64,000 nucleotides of DNA from Bradyrhizobium sp. BRP22 (GTDB taxonomy: Bacteria > Pseudomonadota > Alphaproteobacteria > Rhizobiales > Xanthobacteraceae). Each line of letters starts with the position of its first letter. The stretch's first letter is position 1. A program made the position numbers and the translations under genes. The stretch is taken from NCBI RefSeq assembly GCF_020194175.1, contig NZ_JADYVX010000026.1, positions 62,001 through 126,000 on the forward strand. Reading direction: 5' to 3'. Below the pieces are notes generated by a model. It worked only from the letters and a program-made list of their open reading frames with translations, was not told the DNA's origin and searched no databases. Below are positions 33,898-43,284 of this stretch, in pieces.

Positions 33898-35301
33898 ATG
33901 AGCCAGACATCGACCGAGCGGCTGAGGGATTATCTCGCGCAGCTTCCGCCGCAATCGCAGGCGTTGCTGATGCGCGAGTTCGAGCGCGCGGTGGAGCGCG
34001 GCGAGGATGTCAGCGTCGCCACCCTCGTCCTCGAGCAATTGCGCAAGATCGTGCGCCGGGCCGAGGAGGAGGAGACGCGTCCCCGCGGCGATGATCCGGC
34101 GCGCCTGTTGTTCGGTCCGCTCGAGCCGTTCCTGGCCGAAGGCAATTTCCCGATCCGGCCGGGACAGGTTCGCCGCGCCTCGCTGCTGCCGATATGGCAA
34201 TGGCTCGGCCGCGAAGGCGCGCCCGAAGCGACCCGCGAATTCGAAGCCGCGCTGGCGAAGGCGCATGACAGCGGCGCAACTTCGGCGGCTGAGGCCGCGG
34301 CCCGCAAATATCAGCTCGCCGCGGCCGAGGCGATCGTCAAGGTTGCAACGCCAGTGCCGGGCGACGACAAGCAGCGGGGGCTGTCGCGCGTCGGTCCGCC
34401 CAATGTCATCGAGGACCTGCTGTCGATCGGCCTGGTGTTGCGCGCACGCGAGGCTCTGGAGACGCTCGGCGGCCGGCTTCCCAGCCAGCTCCGGATGTTC
34501 GGCGACACCCAGATCGGCTCCGTCACCGCGGCGCTCAACGTGCCCTCGCTGCAGACCCCGCAACTGCTTCCCTTTGCGCTGTCGCTGGTGATGCAGCGCC
34601 TGGTCGCCCCGTGGCAGATCATCCGCCTCGCGATCAAGATGGTGGCCTCCGATGATGAGATCCGCGTCGCCGCCACGCCCTATGGCATCGCCGTCACGAT
34701 CGCCCTGCACGATCTCTCCTATCTCGCGGCCTGCCTGCGCAACGACATCAGGCGCGGTCATCTCGACAATGTCGGGGATCAATTGAAGACGTTGCATGAT
34801 GGTGTGCGCGGCCTGCGCACCGAGCTCGACCTGCGCAACGACTCCAGCTGGGGCAGGCAATTGACCGCGATCCGCGCCGACATCTCCAACTCGCTGCAAT
34901 CGGAGATCGACAGCGTTCCCGGCCGGGTCCGCCGCATCCTGCGCCAGCGCGCCGACAAGGACATCTCCGCTGCCGCGCGGATCGATCCCACTGAAGTCGA
35001 GGAGGTCGCAGCCCTCATTGATTTCGTCGCGGTGTGCCGCACCTATGCGAGCGAGCTGGCGATCAACGAGGTGACGCTGCGCACCTATTCCGACCTGCAG
35101 CAATATGTCGAGCACTCCACGGAGGCGCTGGTGCAATCCTTGCGCGCCGGCGACCACAGGGCACGTGGCTATCGGCAGCAGCAGGTCAGCGCGGCAATCC
35201 GGTTCTGCGAGGTCCTGTTCGGCCATGACTACGCTTCGCTGATGAACCGTGCCGCGGAAAACGCTGTCACCGGCGAACGCAAGTCCTCCCGCGCCGGCTA
35301 G
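33898..35301 (+). CDS. Conserved hypothetical protein, about 467 residues
   Basis: The likely start is ATG 33898 (MSQTSTERLRDYLAQLPPQS); the open frame runs 57 bases further up. It is soluble, mostly helical and strongly charged, with no signal peptide, membrane span or catalytic motif that I recognise. Segments such as PRGDDPARLLFGPLEPFL and ALSLVMQRLVAPWQIIRLAI look conserved. It sits between the FeuQ-like kinase (127 bases) and the ccm operon and is preserved between these loci, which suggests an envelope-related or regulatory role, but this is only position. Confidence 0.7.
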   Translation: MSQTSTERLRDYLAQLPPQSQALLMREFERAVERGEDVSVATLVLEQLRKIVRRAEEEETRPRGDDPARLLFGPLEPFLAEGNFPIRPGQVRRASLLPIWQWLGREGAPEATREFEAALAKAHDSGATSAAEAAARKYQLAAAEAIVKVATPVPGDDKQRGLSRVGPPNVIEDLLSIGLVLRAREALETLGGRLPSQLRMFGDTQIGSVTAALNVPSLQTPQLLPFALSLVMQRLVAPWQIIRLAIKMVASDDEIRVAATPYGIAVTIALHDLSYLAACLRNDIRRGHLDNVGDQLKTLHDGVRGLRTELDLRNDSSWGRQLTAIRADISNSLQSEIDSVPGRVRRILRQRADKDISAAARIDPTEVEEVAALIDFVAVCRTYASELAINEVTLRTYSDLQQYVEHSTEALVQSLRAGDHRARGYRQQQVSAAIRFCEVLFGHDYASLMNRAAENAVTGERKSSRAG

Positions 35302-35402
35302 AGCATTTTCGGTTCTGGTTGAATCAGAACCGAAGCTCTGGATTCTTGTTTTGACGCGTTGTCTTCACGCGAACCGGTATTCACTTCGCTCGAAAACGCT
35401 CT
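35300..35402. repeat. AGAGCATTTTCG...CGAAAACGCTCT repeat
   Basis: Outer arms AGAGCATTTTCG (35300-35311) and CGAAAACGCTCT (35391-35402) pair with one mismatch, and an inner hairpin pairs CGGTTCTG (35310-35317) with CAGAACCG (35325-35332). This 103-bp element is a well-known dispersed repeat in Bradyrhizobium and other Hyphomicrobiales. It begins at the stop codon of the preceding gene. From 35403 to 35550 I see only the ccmI upstream region. Confidence 0.8.
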
Positions 35403-35550
35403 GATTCCTGTTCTGACCCGTATTTCCTCCCTCCGGTCGGTACCGGAGGCAGTCGCGATCCAGCAATTGTCAATTGCTCCGCTTCCCGCCGGTAGTGTAA
35501 AGCGGCGCATCGGTGCCAGACTTCGGTGCCGTTCGCCCGGGAACTCGTTG

Positions 35551-36657
35551 ATGACACTGTGGTTTGTGTTCGCGCTGATGACGGTCGCGGCGATTTTCGC
35601 CGTGCTTTGGCCGCTCGGTCGCGCGACGCCCGCGACATCAGGCGGCAGCGAGGCCAACGTCTACAAGGACCAACTCGCCGAGATCGAACGCGATCTGGCC
35701 GCGGGCCTGATCGGCGCGTCGGAAGCCGAAGCGGCGCGGGTCGAGATCGGCCGCCGCTTGCTCGCTGCCGTGGATGGCGATGCCGCAGCCGCGCCGAAGG
35801 CGAACCTGCGGCTGCGGCGCTCGGCGGCCATGGCGGCGCTGGTGGGGCTGCCGGTGATGGCGGCGGCGCTCTATCTCGCGCTGGGTTCGCCGCAGCTCGG
35901 CGATTTTCCGCTCGCCGCGCGCAGCCGCACGGCGGACGTCAATCAGCCGCTCGCCAATCTGGTCGCGCAGGTCGAAGCGCACCTTGAGAAGAACCCGAAC
36001 GATGGTCGTGGCTGGAACGTGCTGGCGCCGGTGCTCGCCAGGCTCGGCCGTTACGACGATGCGGTGCGCGCCTATCGCAATTCGATTACCTATAACGGCG
36101 ACAGTTCCGAGCGCCGCGCCGATCTTGGCGAAGCGCTGACCGGTGCCGCCGGCGGCGTCGTCACCGCGGAGGCCAAGGCCGAGTTCGAGCGCGCGGTGGC
36201 GCAAAACGCCGACGATCCAAAGGCGAACTATTTCCTCGGGCTCGCCGCCGAGCAGGATGGCCGCAAGACCGATGCGGCTGCGATCTGGCGCGCAATGCTT
36301 GCCAAGGCGCCGGCGGATGCGCCGTGGCGATCGCTGGTGCAGGCGTCGCTGGTGCGCGTAGGCGCCGCCCCGGCCGCGCCAGCGCTTTCGGATGAAACCA
36401 TGGCCGCGGCCAAGGATATGAGCGCGGACGACCGCTCCGCGATGATCCGCGGCATGGTCGATCGGCTTGCTGCGCGGCTAAAGCAGAACGGCGACGATGT
36501 CGAGGGATGGCTGCGGCTGGTGCGCGCCTATATGGTGATGGGCGAGCGCGACAAGGCGGTAGCCGCGCTCACCGATGCCCGCCGGGCGGTTGCCAACGAT
36601 GCCGAGCGCTTGCGCCAGCTCAATGAAGGCCTGAAGAATCTCGGGCTGGATGGATGA
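35551..36657 (+). CDS. ccmI: Cytochrome c maturation protein CcmI (CycH)
   Basis: A 368-residue inner-membrane apocytochrome c chaperone. Start ATG 35551 gives MTLWFVFALMTVAAIFAVLW, the first helix; the longer frame runs into an upstream repeat. A cytoplasmic loop (YKDQLAEIERDLAAGLIGAS, the CcmI signature) leads to a second helix near residue 93-110. The periplasmic part contains TPR repeats (WNVLAPVLARLGRYDDAVRA and AKANYFLGLAAEQDGR-like units) that bind the apocytochrome C-terminus. First gene of ccmIEFH. Confidence 0.93.
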   Translation: MTLWFVFALMTVAAIFAVLWPLGRATPATSGGSEANVYKDQLAEIERDLAAGLIGASEAEAARVEIGRRLLAAVDGDAAAAPKANLRLRRSAAMAALVGLPVMAAALYLALGSPQLGDFPLAARSRTADVNQPLANLVAQVEAHLEKNPNDGRGWNVLAPVLARLGRYDDAVRAYRNSITYNGDSSERRADLGEALTGAAGGVVTAEAKAEFERAVAQNADDPKANYFLGLAAEQDGRKTDAAAIWRAMLAKAPADAPWRSLVQASLVRVGAAPAAPALSDETMAAAKDMSADDRSAMIRGMVDRLAARLKQNGDDVEGWLRLVRAYMVMGERDKAVAALTDARRAVANDAERLRQLNEGLKNLGLDG

Positions 36658-36686
36658 CATGCGCACAGACAGGACCATAGGGAACC

Positions 36687-37175
36687 ATGACGCGTAAGCA
36701 GCGGCGCTTGGTGATGATCGGAGGCTCGCTCGCGGTGCTCGCGGTGGCGGCCGCGCTGGTGCTCAGCGCCTTGCGCGATTCCATCGTGTTCTTCTCCACG
36801 CCCTCCATGGTCGCCGAAAAGCATATCGCCGCCGGGAAGCGGTTCCGCCTCGGTGGCCTGGTGCAGCCCGGCTCGCTCAAGCGCGGCGACAATCTTGCCG
36901 TGAGCTTCGCGGTCGCCGACGGCAGCGCCACGCTGCCGGTCGCCTACAAAGGAATTCTGCCGGACCTGTTCCGCGAAGGGCAGGGCGTCGTCGCCGAGGG
37001 CGCGCTGGATCAATCCGGCGTGTTCCGCGCCGACACCGTGCTCGCAAAGCATGACGAGACCTACATGCCCAAAGAGGTCGCCGACGCCCTGAAGAAGCAG
37101 GGCCACTGGAAGGACGATTACGGCAAGCCCAGCGCGTCGGCGGAGCCGCAGCCGGCCCAGGGGGTGATGCGTTGA
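36687..37175 (+). CDS. ccmE: Heme chaperone CcmE (CycJ)
   Basis: A 162-residue membrane-anchored periplasmic protein that binds heme covalently and passes it to apocytochrome c. One N-terminal helix (about 8-29) is followed by an OB-fold. The heme-binding His122 and nearby Tyr126 are in AKHDETYMP. The C-terminal tail is flexible. It follows ccmI by 29 bases and its stop overlaps the ccmF start by four bases, so the genes are one operon. Confidence 0.96.
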   Translation: MTRKQRRLVMIGGSLAVLAVAAALVLSALRDSIVFFSTPSMVAEKHIAAGKRFRLGGLVQPGSLKRGDNLAVSFAVADGSATLPVAYKGILPDLFREGQGVVAEGALDQSGVFRADTVLAKHDETYMPKEVADALKKQGHWKDDYGKPSASAEPQPAQGVMR

Positions 37176-39154
37176 TCGCGGAGGCCGGACATTACGCGCT
37201 GGTGCTGGCGCTCGGGCTGGCGCTGATCCAGTCGGTCGTGCCGATGCTCGGCGCGCGCTGGGGCGACCTTGCGCTGATGAATGTCGCGCGCTCCACCGCG
37301 CTCGCGCAGCTCTTGTTCGTCGGCGCCTCGTTCACCGCGCTGGTGATGCTGCACGTCACTTCGGATTTCTCCGTCGTCAACGTGTTCGAGAATTCGCACT
37401 CGATGAAGCCGCTGATCTACAAGATCACCGGGGTCTGGGGCAATCACGAGGGATCGATGCTGCTCTGGGTGTCGATCCTGGCGCTGTTCGGCGGCCTCGT
37501 CGCCGCTTTCGGCAGCAACCTGCCGCTGACGCTGCGCGCGCATGTGCTCGCGGTGCAGGCCTGGATCGCGAGCGCCTTCTATCTCTTCATCCTGCTCACT
37601 TCGAATCCGTTCCTGCGCATCGCCAATCCGCCGATCGAGGGCAGGGACCTGAACCCGGTGCTGCAGGACATCGGCCTCGCCGTGCATCCGCCGATGCTCT
37701 ATCTCGGCTATGTCGGTTTCTCGATTTCGTTCTCCTTCGCGGTCGCCGCCCTGATCGAGGGCCGCATCGACGCCGCCTGGGCGCGCTGGGTGCGGCCGTG
37801 GACGCTGCTGGCCTGGATCTTCCTCACGCTCGGCATCGCGATGGGATCGTACTGGGCCTATTACGAGCTCGGCTGGGGCGGCTGGTGGTTCTGGGACCCG
37901 GTCGAGAATGCGTCGCTGATGCCGTGGCTCGCCGGCACCGCGCTGTTGCATTCCGCGGTCGTGATGGAAAAGCGCAACGCGCTGAAGGTCTGGACCATCC
38001 TCTTGTCGATCCTGACCTTCTCGCTGTCCTTGCTCGGCACCTTCCTGGTCCGCTCCGGCGTCCTGACCTCGGTGCATGCCTTTGCGACCGATCCGGCGCG
38101 CGGCGTGTTCATCCTGTTGATCCTCTGCCTCTTCATCGGCGGCAGCCTGTCGCTTTATGCGGCCCGGGCATCGTCATTGAAGCAGGGCGGCCTGTTCGCG
38201 CCGATCTCGCGCGAGGGCGCGCTGGTGCTCAACAACCTGTTCCTGACCACGGCCTGCGCGACCGTGTTCATCGGCACGCTCTATCCGCTGGCGCTCGAGG
38301 TCCTGACCGGCGACAAGATTTCGGTCGGCGCGCCGTTTTTCAACCTGACCTTTGCGCCGCTGTTCGTGCCCTTGATGATCGCCGTGCCGTTCGGCCCCTT
38401 GCTGGCCTGGAAGCGCGGCGATCTGCTCGGCGCCGCCCAGCGCCTGACCGCCGCCGGCATCGCCGCGCTGATCGCGATCGCGGTGCTGTGGGCCTGGACC
38501 CGCGGCGGCTCCAGCTTTGCGCCGCTCGCGATCGGGCTCGCGGTGTTCGTGATAGGGGGCGCGCTTACCGATCTTGCGGAGCGTACCGGGCTGTTCCGGT
38601 TGCCGTTCGGCACGACCGTGCAGCGGGCGCGCGGCTTGCCGCGGGCGGCCTGGGGCACGGCCTTCGCCCATGCCGGCGTCGGCATCGCCCTGATCGGGAT
38701 CGTCTGCGAGACCACCTGGAACAGCGAATATATCGGCACCATGAAGCCGGGCGACGTCGCCAAAGTCGCCGGATACGAATTGAAGCTCGACGATATCGGC
38801 CAGCGCCAGGGGCCGAATTTCCGTGAGATGGTGGCGCGATTCACGGTCGGCCTCGACGGCAAGTCCCTCAGCGTCATGACCCCGTCGAAGCGAAATTTCA
38901 CCACGCGCGGCGCGTCCACGACCGAGGCGGCGCTACTGACGCGTGGTGCCAGCCAGCTCTATATCTCGCTCGGCGATATCGCGGCCGACGGCGGCATTGC
39001 AGTGCGCATCTACCACAAGCCGATGGTGCTCCTGATCTGGTTCGGCCCGGTGCTGATGGCGTTCGGCGGCTTCCTGTCGCTCTCCGACCGGCGCCTGCGC
39101 GTCGGCGCGCCGAAGCCCGCGAAAGCCGCGCGCGCATTGCAGGCGGCGGAGTGA
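37172..39154 (+). CDS. ccmF: Cytochrome c heme lyase subunit CcmF (CycK)
   Basis: A 660-residue polytopic inner-membrane protein that, with CcmH, attaches heme to apocytochrome c. The tryptophan-rich WWD motif is WGGWWFWDPVENASLMPWL, which binds heme at the periplasmic face. Conserved histidines in SHSMKPLIYK, WGNHEGS, AVHPPMLYLG and ALLHSAVVMEK are ligands in the family. Around 15 helices are predicted. It overlaps ccmE and ccmH by four bases on either side. Confidence 0.96.
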   Translation: MIAEAGHYALVLALGLALIQSVVPMLGARWGDLALMNVARSTALAQLLFVGASFTALVMLHVTSDFSVVNVFENSHSMKPLIYKITGVWGNHEGSMLLWVSILALFGGLVAAFGSNLPLTLRAHVLAVQAWIASAFYLFILLTSNPFLRIANPPIEGRDLNPVLQDIGLAVHPPMLYLGYVGFSISFSFAVAALIEGRIDAAWARWVRPWTLLAWIFLTLGIAMGSYWAYYELGWGGWWFWDPVENASLMPWLAGTALLHSAVVMEKRNALKVWTILLSILTFSLSLLGTFLVRSGVLTSVHAFATDPARGVFILLILCLFIGGSLSLYAARASSLKQGGLFAPISREGALVLNNLFLTTACATVFIGTLYPLALEVLTGDKISVGAPFFNLTFAPLFVPLMIAVPFGPLLAWKRGDLLGAAQRLTAAGIAALIAIAVLWAWTRGGSSFAPLAIGLAVFVIGGALTDLAERTGLFRLPFGTTVQRARGLPRAAWGTAFAHAGVGIALIGIVCETTWNSEYIGTMKPGDVAKVAGYELKLDDIGQRQGPNFREMVARFTVGLDGKSLSVMTPSKRNFTTRGASTTEAALLTRGASQLYISLGDIAADGGIAVRIYHKPMVLLIWFGPVLMAFGGFLSLSDRRLRVGAPKPAKAARALQAAE

Positions 39155-39651
39155 TGCGCCGCGCGCTCGCCGCTGTTGCGCTCGCGCTGGCCGTGTCCGC
39201 CGGCGCGCCGGCTTTCGCCGTACAGCCCGACGAGATCATGGCAGATCCGGCCAAGGAGGCGCGGGCGCGGGAGCTCTCGCGCGAGCTCAGGTGCATGGTC
39301 TGCCAGAACCAGTCGATCGACGATTCCGAGGCGCCGCTGGCGCGCGACCTGCGGGTCTTGGTGCGCGAGCGGATCGCGGCCGGCGACAGCGACCGGCAGG
39401 TGATCGATTTCCTGGTCGCACGCTACGGCGAATTCGTCCTGCTGAAGCCGCGCTTCAATCCGCATACGCTGCTGCTCTGGCTGGTGCCGCCGCTGGTGCT
39501 GGTCGGAGGCGGCGTGGCGCTCTGGCGGTTCGGCCGCCGCCGGCCGGCCGCCTCGGCGGCGGCCACGAGCGGCGCGCATCTCACCCCCGAAGAGGAGAGC
39601 CGTTTGGCGGCGCTGATGTCGGAGGAAGCGCCCGAGGAAAGGCGCACCTGA
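39151..39651 (+). CDS. ccmH: Cytochrome c maturation protein CcmH (CycL)
   Basis: A 166-residue periplasmic thiol oxidoreductase anchored by a C-terminal helix. A signal peptide (1-22) precedes the redox motif Cys47-x2-Cys50 in LRCMVCQNQS, which reduces apocytochrome haem-binding cysteines. QVIDFLVARYGEFVLLKPRF is also characteristic. The helix at about 108-127 anchors it, and a short cytoplasmic tail follows. It is the short CcmH form; CcmI is a separate gene, as usual in rhizobia. Last gene of the operon; ccmABCDG are elsewhere. Confidence 0.95.
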   Translation: MMRRALAAVALALAVSAGAPAFAVQPDEIMADPAKEARARELSRELRCMVCQNQSIDDSEAPLARDLRVLVRERIAAGDSDRQVIDFLVARYGEFVLLKPRFNPHTLLLWLVPPLVLVGGGVALWRFGRRRPAASAAATSGAHLTPEEESRLAALMSEEAPEERRT

Positions 39652-39787
39652 CCTGCGTACTGTTACGTAGGTCGATACGCGCGGGCGTCGGCCGCGATGT
39701 TCATCTAATCTTGACCTTTTGTGCGGAACTTCGGCGCGCCCCTTCCTCCAGAACATGATCTGCGAAGCTCGTGTTCACAAAGAGATG

Positions 39788-39816
39788 GAGCGTGATGATG
39801 CTTCGTCATAACGCTC
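39788..39816. repeat. Short palindrome upstream of chemoreceptor gene
   Basis: GAGCGTGATGATG (39788-39800) and CGTCATAACGCTC (39804-39816) pair in 11 of 13 positions around a 3-base loop, ending 12 bases before the chemoreceptor ATG. It resembles a degraded GAGCATGATC-type element. It could form a hairpin in the 5' leader. Confidence 0.4.
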
Positions 39817-39828
39817 TCGAGCAAGTCG

Positions 39829-41172
39829 ATGTTTTCCAACAGCAATTTGACCATCCGTTTCCTCGTCGCCTCGGTCGTCATCGCGCTTCTGATGCTGCTT
39901 GGGATTGGCGGCGGCACGGGCTTCATCGCCGTGCTCTACCTCAACAACGAGATCACGGCGCTTGCCGCAGAATTCAAATCGCTGAGCGGCGCGGGCCGCG
40001 ATCACGCCATGCAGATCTATCAGGAAGCCCAGACGGCGTTCTCCTACTTCCTGATCGCCTGCGGTGCGATCGCCGTGATCGCGCTTGCGGTCTGCATCAC
40101 GACCTATTTCGCGGTTCGGGACGGCGTCATGCGGCCGCTGGCGGCGATCGTACATGCGATGCGCGAGGTGGCCGAGCAGAAATACGAGACGCCGATTCCG
40201 GGTCTCGGCAGGGGCAATGAGATCGGCCTGCTCGCCGGCGCGCTCGAAGTCTTCAAGACCAACGGGATCGAACGCCAGCGGCTGACCGAGCAGGAGCTGC
40301 GCGATGCCCACAACCAGCGCGAGCGGAGCCGCTACCTCGACGAGAAGATCCGCGACTTCAACGGCCTCGTCGCCAATGTCGTCGGCAGCGTCGCCGCATC
40401 GGCCGTTCGCCTGAGGGGCAACGCCGAGACGCTGTCGCGCGCCGCCAACGAGACCAGCGAGAAGGCGAGCGCGGTTGCCAGCGCAGCCGGCCAGGCCAGC
40501 ACCAGCGTCCAGACCGTGGCGGCTTCCACCGAGCAGATGACGACCTCGATCGCCGCCATCAGCCAGCGCGTGACCGACGCCACCCAGCGCGCCGAGGGCG
40601 CGGTGGCGCAGGCGCGCCAGAGCGCCGACACCATCCATGCGCTCTCGGACGCGGCCGAGAAGATCGGGGCCGTCGTGCAGCTGATCCAGACGGTTGCCTC
40701 GCAGACCAACCTGTTGGCGCTCAACGCCACGATTGAAGCCGCACGCGCCGGCGAGGCCGGCAAGGGATTTGCGGTGGTTGCCTCCGAGGTGAAGAACCTT
40801 GCGAGCCAGACCAGCAAGGCGACCGAAGAAATCTCGCAGCAGGTCGCGAGCATTCAGGCGATCACCGCCGAAACGCGCGGCGCCATCGACGGGATCTCGA
40901 ACACGATCGCGGAAATCAGTTCGATCATGTCGGGCATCGACGTCGACACCGCCCGCCAGCGCAACGCCACCCAGGACATCTCCAGGAGCGTCCAGGACGC
41001 GGCGCGGGGAACCATGGACGTCACCAACCACATCGTCCAGATCACCACCACCTCGTCCGATACCGGCCGCATGGCCGGCGAGGCCAAGGACTCCGCGGTC
41101 GACCTGTCGCAGCAGGCGGATATCCTCAAGCACGAGGTCGAGGGTTTCATTGCCAGCGTCAGGGCGGTCTGA
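39829..41172 (+). CDS. Methyl-accepting chemotaxis protein
   Basis: A 447-residue inner-membrane chemoreceptor. TM1 (about 10-37) and TM2 (about 65-92) enclose only a short periplasmic loop (about 27 residues), so this is not a classic ligand-binding receptor. HAMP follows (VMRPLAAIVHAMREVAEQKY), then a coiled coil, and the signalling domain with the highly conserved tip EAARAGEAGKGFAVVASEV that contacts CheA/CheW. No CheR/CheB tail pentapeptide is seen. It is isolated from chemotaxis genes and inserted between ccmH and degP. It may sense membrane or redox state via the short loop. Confidence 0.92.
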   Translation: MFSNSNLTIRFLVASVVIALLMLLGIGGGTGFIAVLYLNNEITALAAEFKSLSGAGRDHAMQIYQEAQTAFSYFLIACGAIAVIALAVCITTYFAVRDGVMRPLAAIVHAMREVAEQKYETPIPGLGRGNEIGLLAGALEVFKTNGIERQRLTEQELRDAHNQRERSRYLDEKIRDFNGLVANVVGSVAASAVRLRGNAETLSRAANETSEKASAVASAAGQASTSVQTVAASTEQMTTSIAAISQRVTDATQRAEGAVAQARQSADTIHALSDAAEKIGAVVQLIQTVASQTNLLALNATIEAARAGEAGKGFAVVASEVKNLASQTSKATEEISQQVASIQAITAETRGAIDGISNTIAEISSIMSGIDVDTARQRNATQDISRSVQDAARGTMDVTNHIVQITTTSSDTGRMAGEAKDSAVDLSQQADILKHEVEGFIASVRAV

Positions 41173-41419
41173 CCTCTCGCTTTTTGCGCGCCCAAAACAC
41201 CTCTTGATGGAACCTGTCGCGAACGTCGCAAGCTCGCGGCTAACCCATTGGCAGAGCTGCGATATTCTGCCGCACCCGGTTTCATCTCTATTACAAAACT
41301 TTAATTCCGCAGCCAGCGCGCCGTAAGGCTGATGCCCCCATGTTTAGCGAAGTCAGGTGCTTGCCCCCGCACCCTTCGCACCTTTCGAATTCTGGCTCTG
41401 GCCTTTGGAGATTTTAGGA

Positions 41420-43006
41420 ATGACCGAACGACCCACCGATCTTTCGTCTCTGCCGTCCTACCGCGCGCCACGGCGTTCGCTGTTCTCGGCCCGCAGATTT
41501 GCGTTGATGGCTTCGGTCGTCGCCGGCCTCGGCGTCGCCGCCTATGGCTTGAGCCCGCAGCACACGCCGAGCGATCTGTTCGCCAGCCCGGCGCAGGCGC
41601 AGGTCAACAACGAGGTCCGCAAGGTTCAGCAGCCGATCGGCTTTGCCGACATTGTCGAGCGCGTGAAGCCGTCGGTGATCTCGGTGAAGGTCAATATCGG
41701 CGAGAAGCTCGCCAAGGACGACAGCAACGACGACTCGCCGTTCCCGCCGGGTTCGCCGATGGAGCGCTTCTTCCGTCGCTTCGGCGGACAGGATGGGTTG
41801 CCCCCGGGCCTGCGCGGTGGACCGCGTGGCCGTGGCATCGTGACCGGTCAGGGCTCGGGTTTCTTCATTTCGGCTGACGGCTATGCCGTGACCAACAACC
41901 ACGTGGTCGACGGCGCCGACAAGGTCGAGGTCACGACCGATGACGGCAAGACCTACTCGGCCAAGGTGATCGGCACCGATCCCCGGACCGACCTCGCGCT
42001 GATCAAGGTCGAGGGCGGCTCCAACTTCCCGTTCGCCAAGCTGTCCGACAGCAAGCCGCGGATCGGTGACTGGGTGCTGGCGGTCGGCAACCCGTTCGGG
42101 CTCGGCGGCACGGTCACTGCCGGTATCGTCTCGGCCTCCGGCCGCGACATCGGCAACGGCCCGTATGACGATTTCATCCAGATCGACGCGCCCGTGAACA
42201 AGGGCAACTCCGGTGGCCCGGCGTTCGACGTGTCCGGTGAGGTGATGGGCGTCAATACCGCGATCTACTCGCCTTCCGGCGGCAGCGTCGGCATCGCCTT
42301 CTCGATCCCGGCCGCGACCGTGAAGAGCGTGGTCGCCCAGCTCAAGGACAAGGGCTCGGTCAGCCGCGGCTGGATCGGCGTCCAGATCCAGCCGGTGACA
42401 TCAGACATCGCCGACAGCCTCGGCATGAAGAAGGCCGAAGGCGCGCTGGTGGCGGAGCCCCAGGCCAATGGTCCGGCGGCCAAGGCCGGCATCGAGTCCG
42501 GCGACGTCATCACCGCCGTCAACGGCGAGCCGGTGAAGGATGCGCGCGAGCTCGCTCGCACCATCGGCGGCCTGCCGCCCGGCAATGCGGTGAAGCTCAA
42601 CGTCCTGCACAAGGGCCAGGAGAAGACCGTCAACCTCACGCTCGGCCAGTTGCCGAACACCGTGGAGGCCAAGGCCGATAACGACAACAGCGATCGTGGC
42701 GGCTCTTCCTCCCGCGGCACCGACGTGCCGAGGCTCGGTCTGACCGTGGCCCCCGCCAACAGCGTGGCCGGCGCCGGCAAGGACGGCGTCGTGGTGACCG
42801 AAGTTGACCCGAAGAGCGCCGCGGCCGAGCGTGGGTTCAAGGAAGGCGATGTCATTCTTGAAGTCGCCGGCAAGAACGTCACCAGCGCCGGTGACGTGCG
42901 CGACGCGATCACAGCCGCACGCAGCGACAACAAGAACAGTGTTTTGATGCGTGTGAAGAGCGGCGGTTCGTCGCGCTTCGTGGCAGTGCCGCTGGCCAAG
43001 GGTTAA
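41420..43006 (+). CDS. degP: DegP/HtrA-type periplasmic serine protease
   Basis: A 528-residue Do-family protease degrading misfolded envelope proteins. The ATG at 41420 gives MTERPTDLSS; a membrane or signal segment is at about 27-45. The trypsin-like domain has the triad His161 (NNHVVDG), Asp191 (DPRTDLAL) and Ser264 (KGNSGGPAF). Two PDZ domains follow (about 335-425 and 450-525). It lies upstream of a two-component system and glnE, the gene order I remember from Sinorhizobium, suggesting regulation by envelope stress. Confidence 0.94.
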   Translation: MTERPTDLSSLPSYRAPRRSLFSARRFALMASVVAGLGVAAYGLSPQHTPSDLFASPAQAQVNNEVRKVQQPIGFADIVERVKPSVISVKVNIGEKLAKDDSNDDSPFPPGSPMERFFRRFGGQDGLPPGLRGGPRGRGIVTGQGSGFFISADGYAVTNNHVVDGADKVEVTTDDGKTYSAKVIGTDPRTDLALIKVEGGSNFPFAKLSDSKPRIGDWVLAVGNPFGLGGTVTAGIVSASGRDIGNGPYDDFIQIDAPVNKGNSGGPAFDVSGEVMGVNTAIYSPSGGSVGIAFSIPAATVKSVVAQLKDKGSVSRGWIGVQIQPVTSDIADSLGMKKAEGALVAEPQANGPAAKAGIESGDVITAVNGEPVKDARELARTIGGLPPGNAVKLNVLHKGQEKTVNLTLGQLPNTVEAKADNDNSDRGGSSSRGTDVPRLGLTVAPANSVAGAGKDGVVVTEVDPKSAAAERGFKEGDVILEVAGKNVTSAGDVRDAITAARSDNKNSVLMRVKSGGSSRFVAVPLAKG

Positions 43007-43180
43007 TTACGAGATGGAAGGCGTCGCCGGCAATCGTCGCCCCCGCCGACGGCCCTTCCAGGGGAGCGAGCCCCAATGCTCGCTCCCTGTTGCTACCTTC
43101 CGGTGGAATGCGCCCCCCTCCGTCGGAAGGCCTAGGGCGGTGAAGTCCCCCAGCTTCACCGCCCACTCTTTCCCCTCCAG

Positions 43181-43211
43181 CATGATCCGGAAAACCCGTT
43201 CCCGGATCATG
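43181..43211. repeat. CATGATCCGG palindromic repeat
   Basis: Perfect ten-base arms CATGATCCGG (43181-43190) and CCGGATCATG (43202-43211) with an 11-base loop, between degP and the response regulator gene. Same family as the element at 32346-32394. Confidence 0.7.
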
Positions 43212-43284
43212 GAAAACGACGCGAGCGCGCGCGGCCGTCTTGCATGTGCAGGGCGGCCGCGCCATGGTGAGAGGAAGCCAATCC

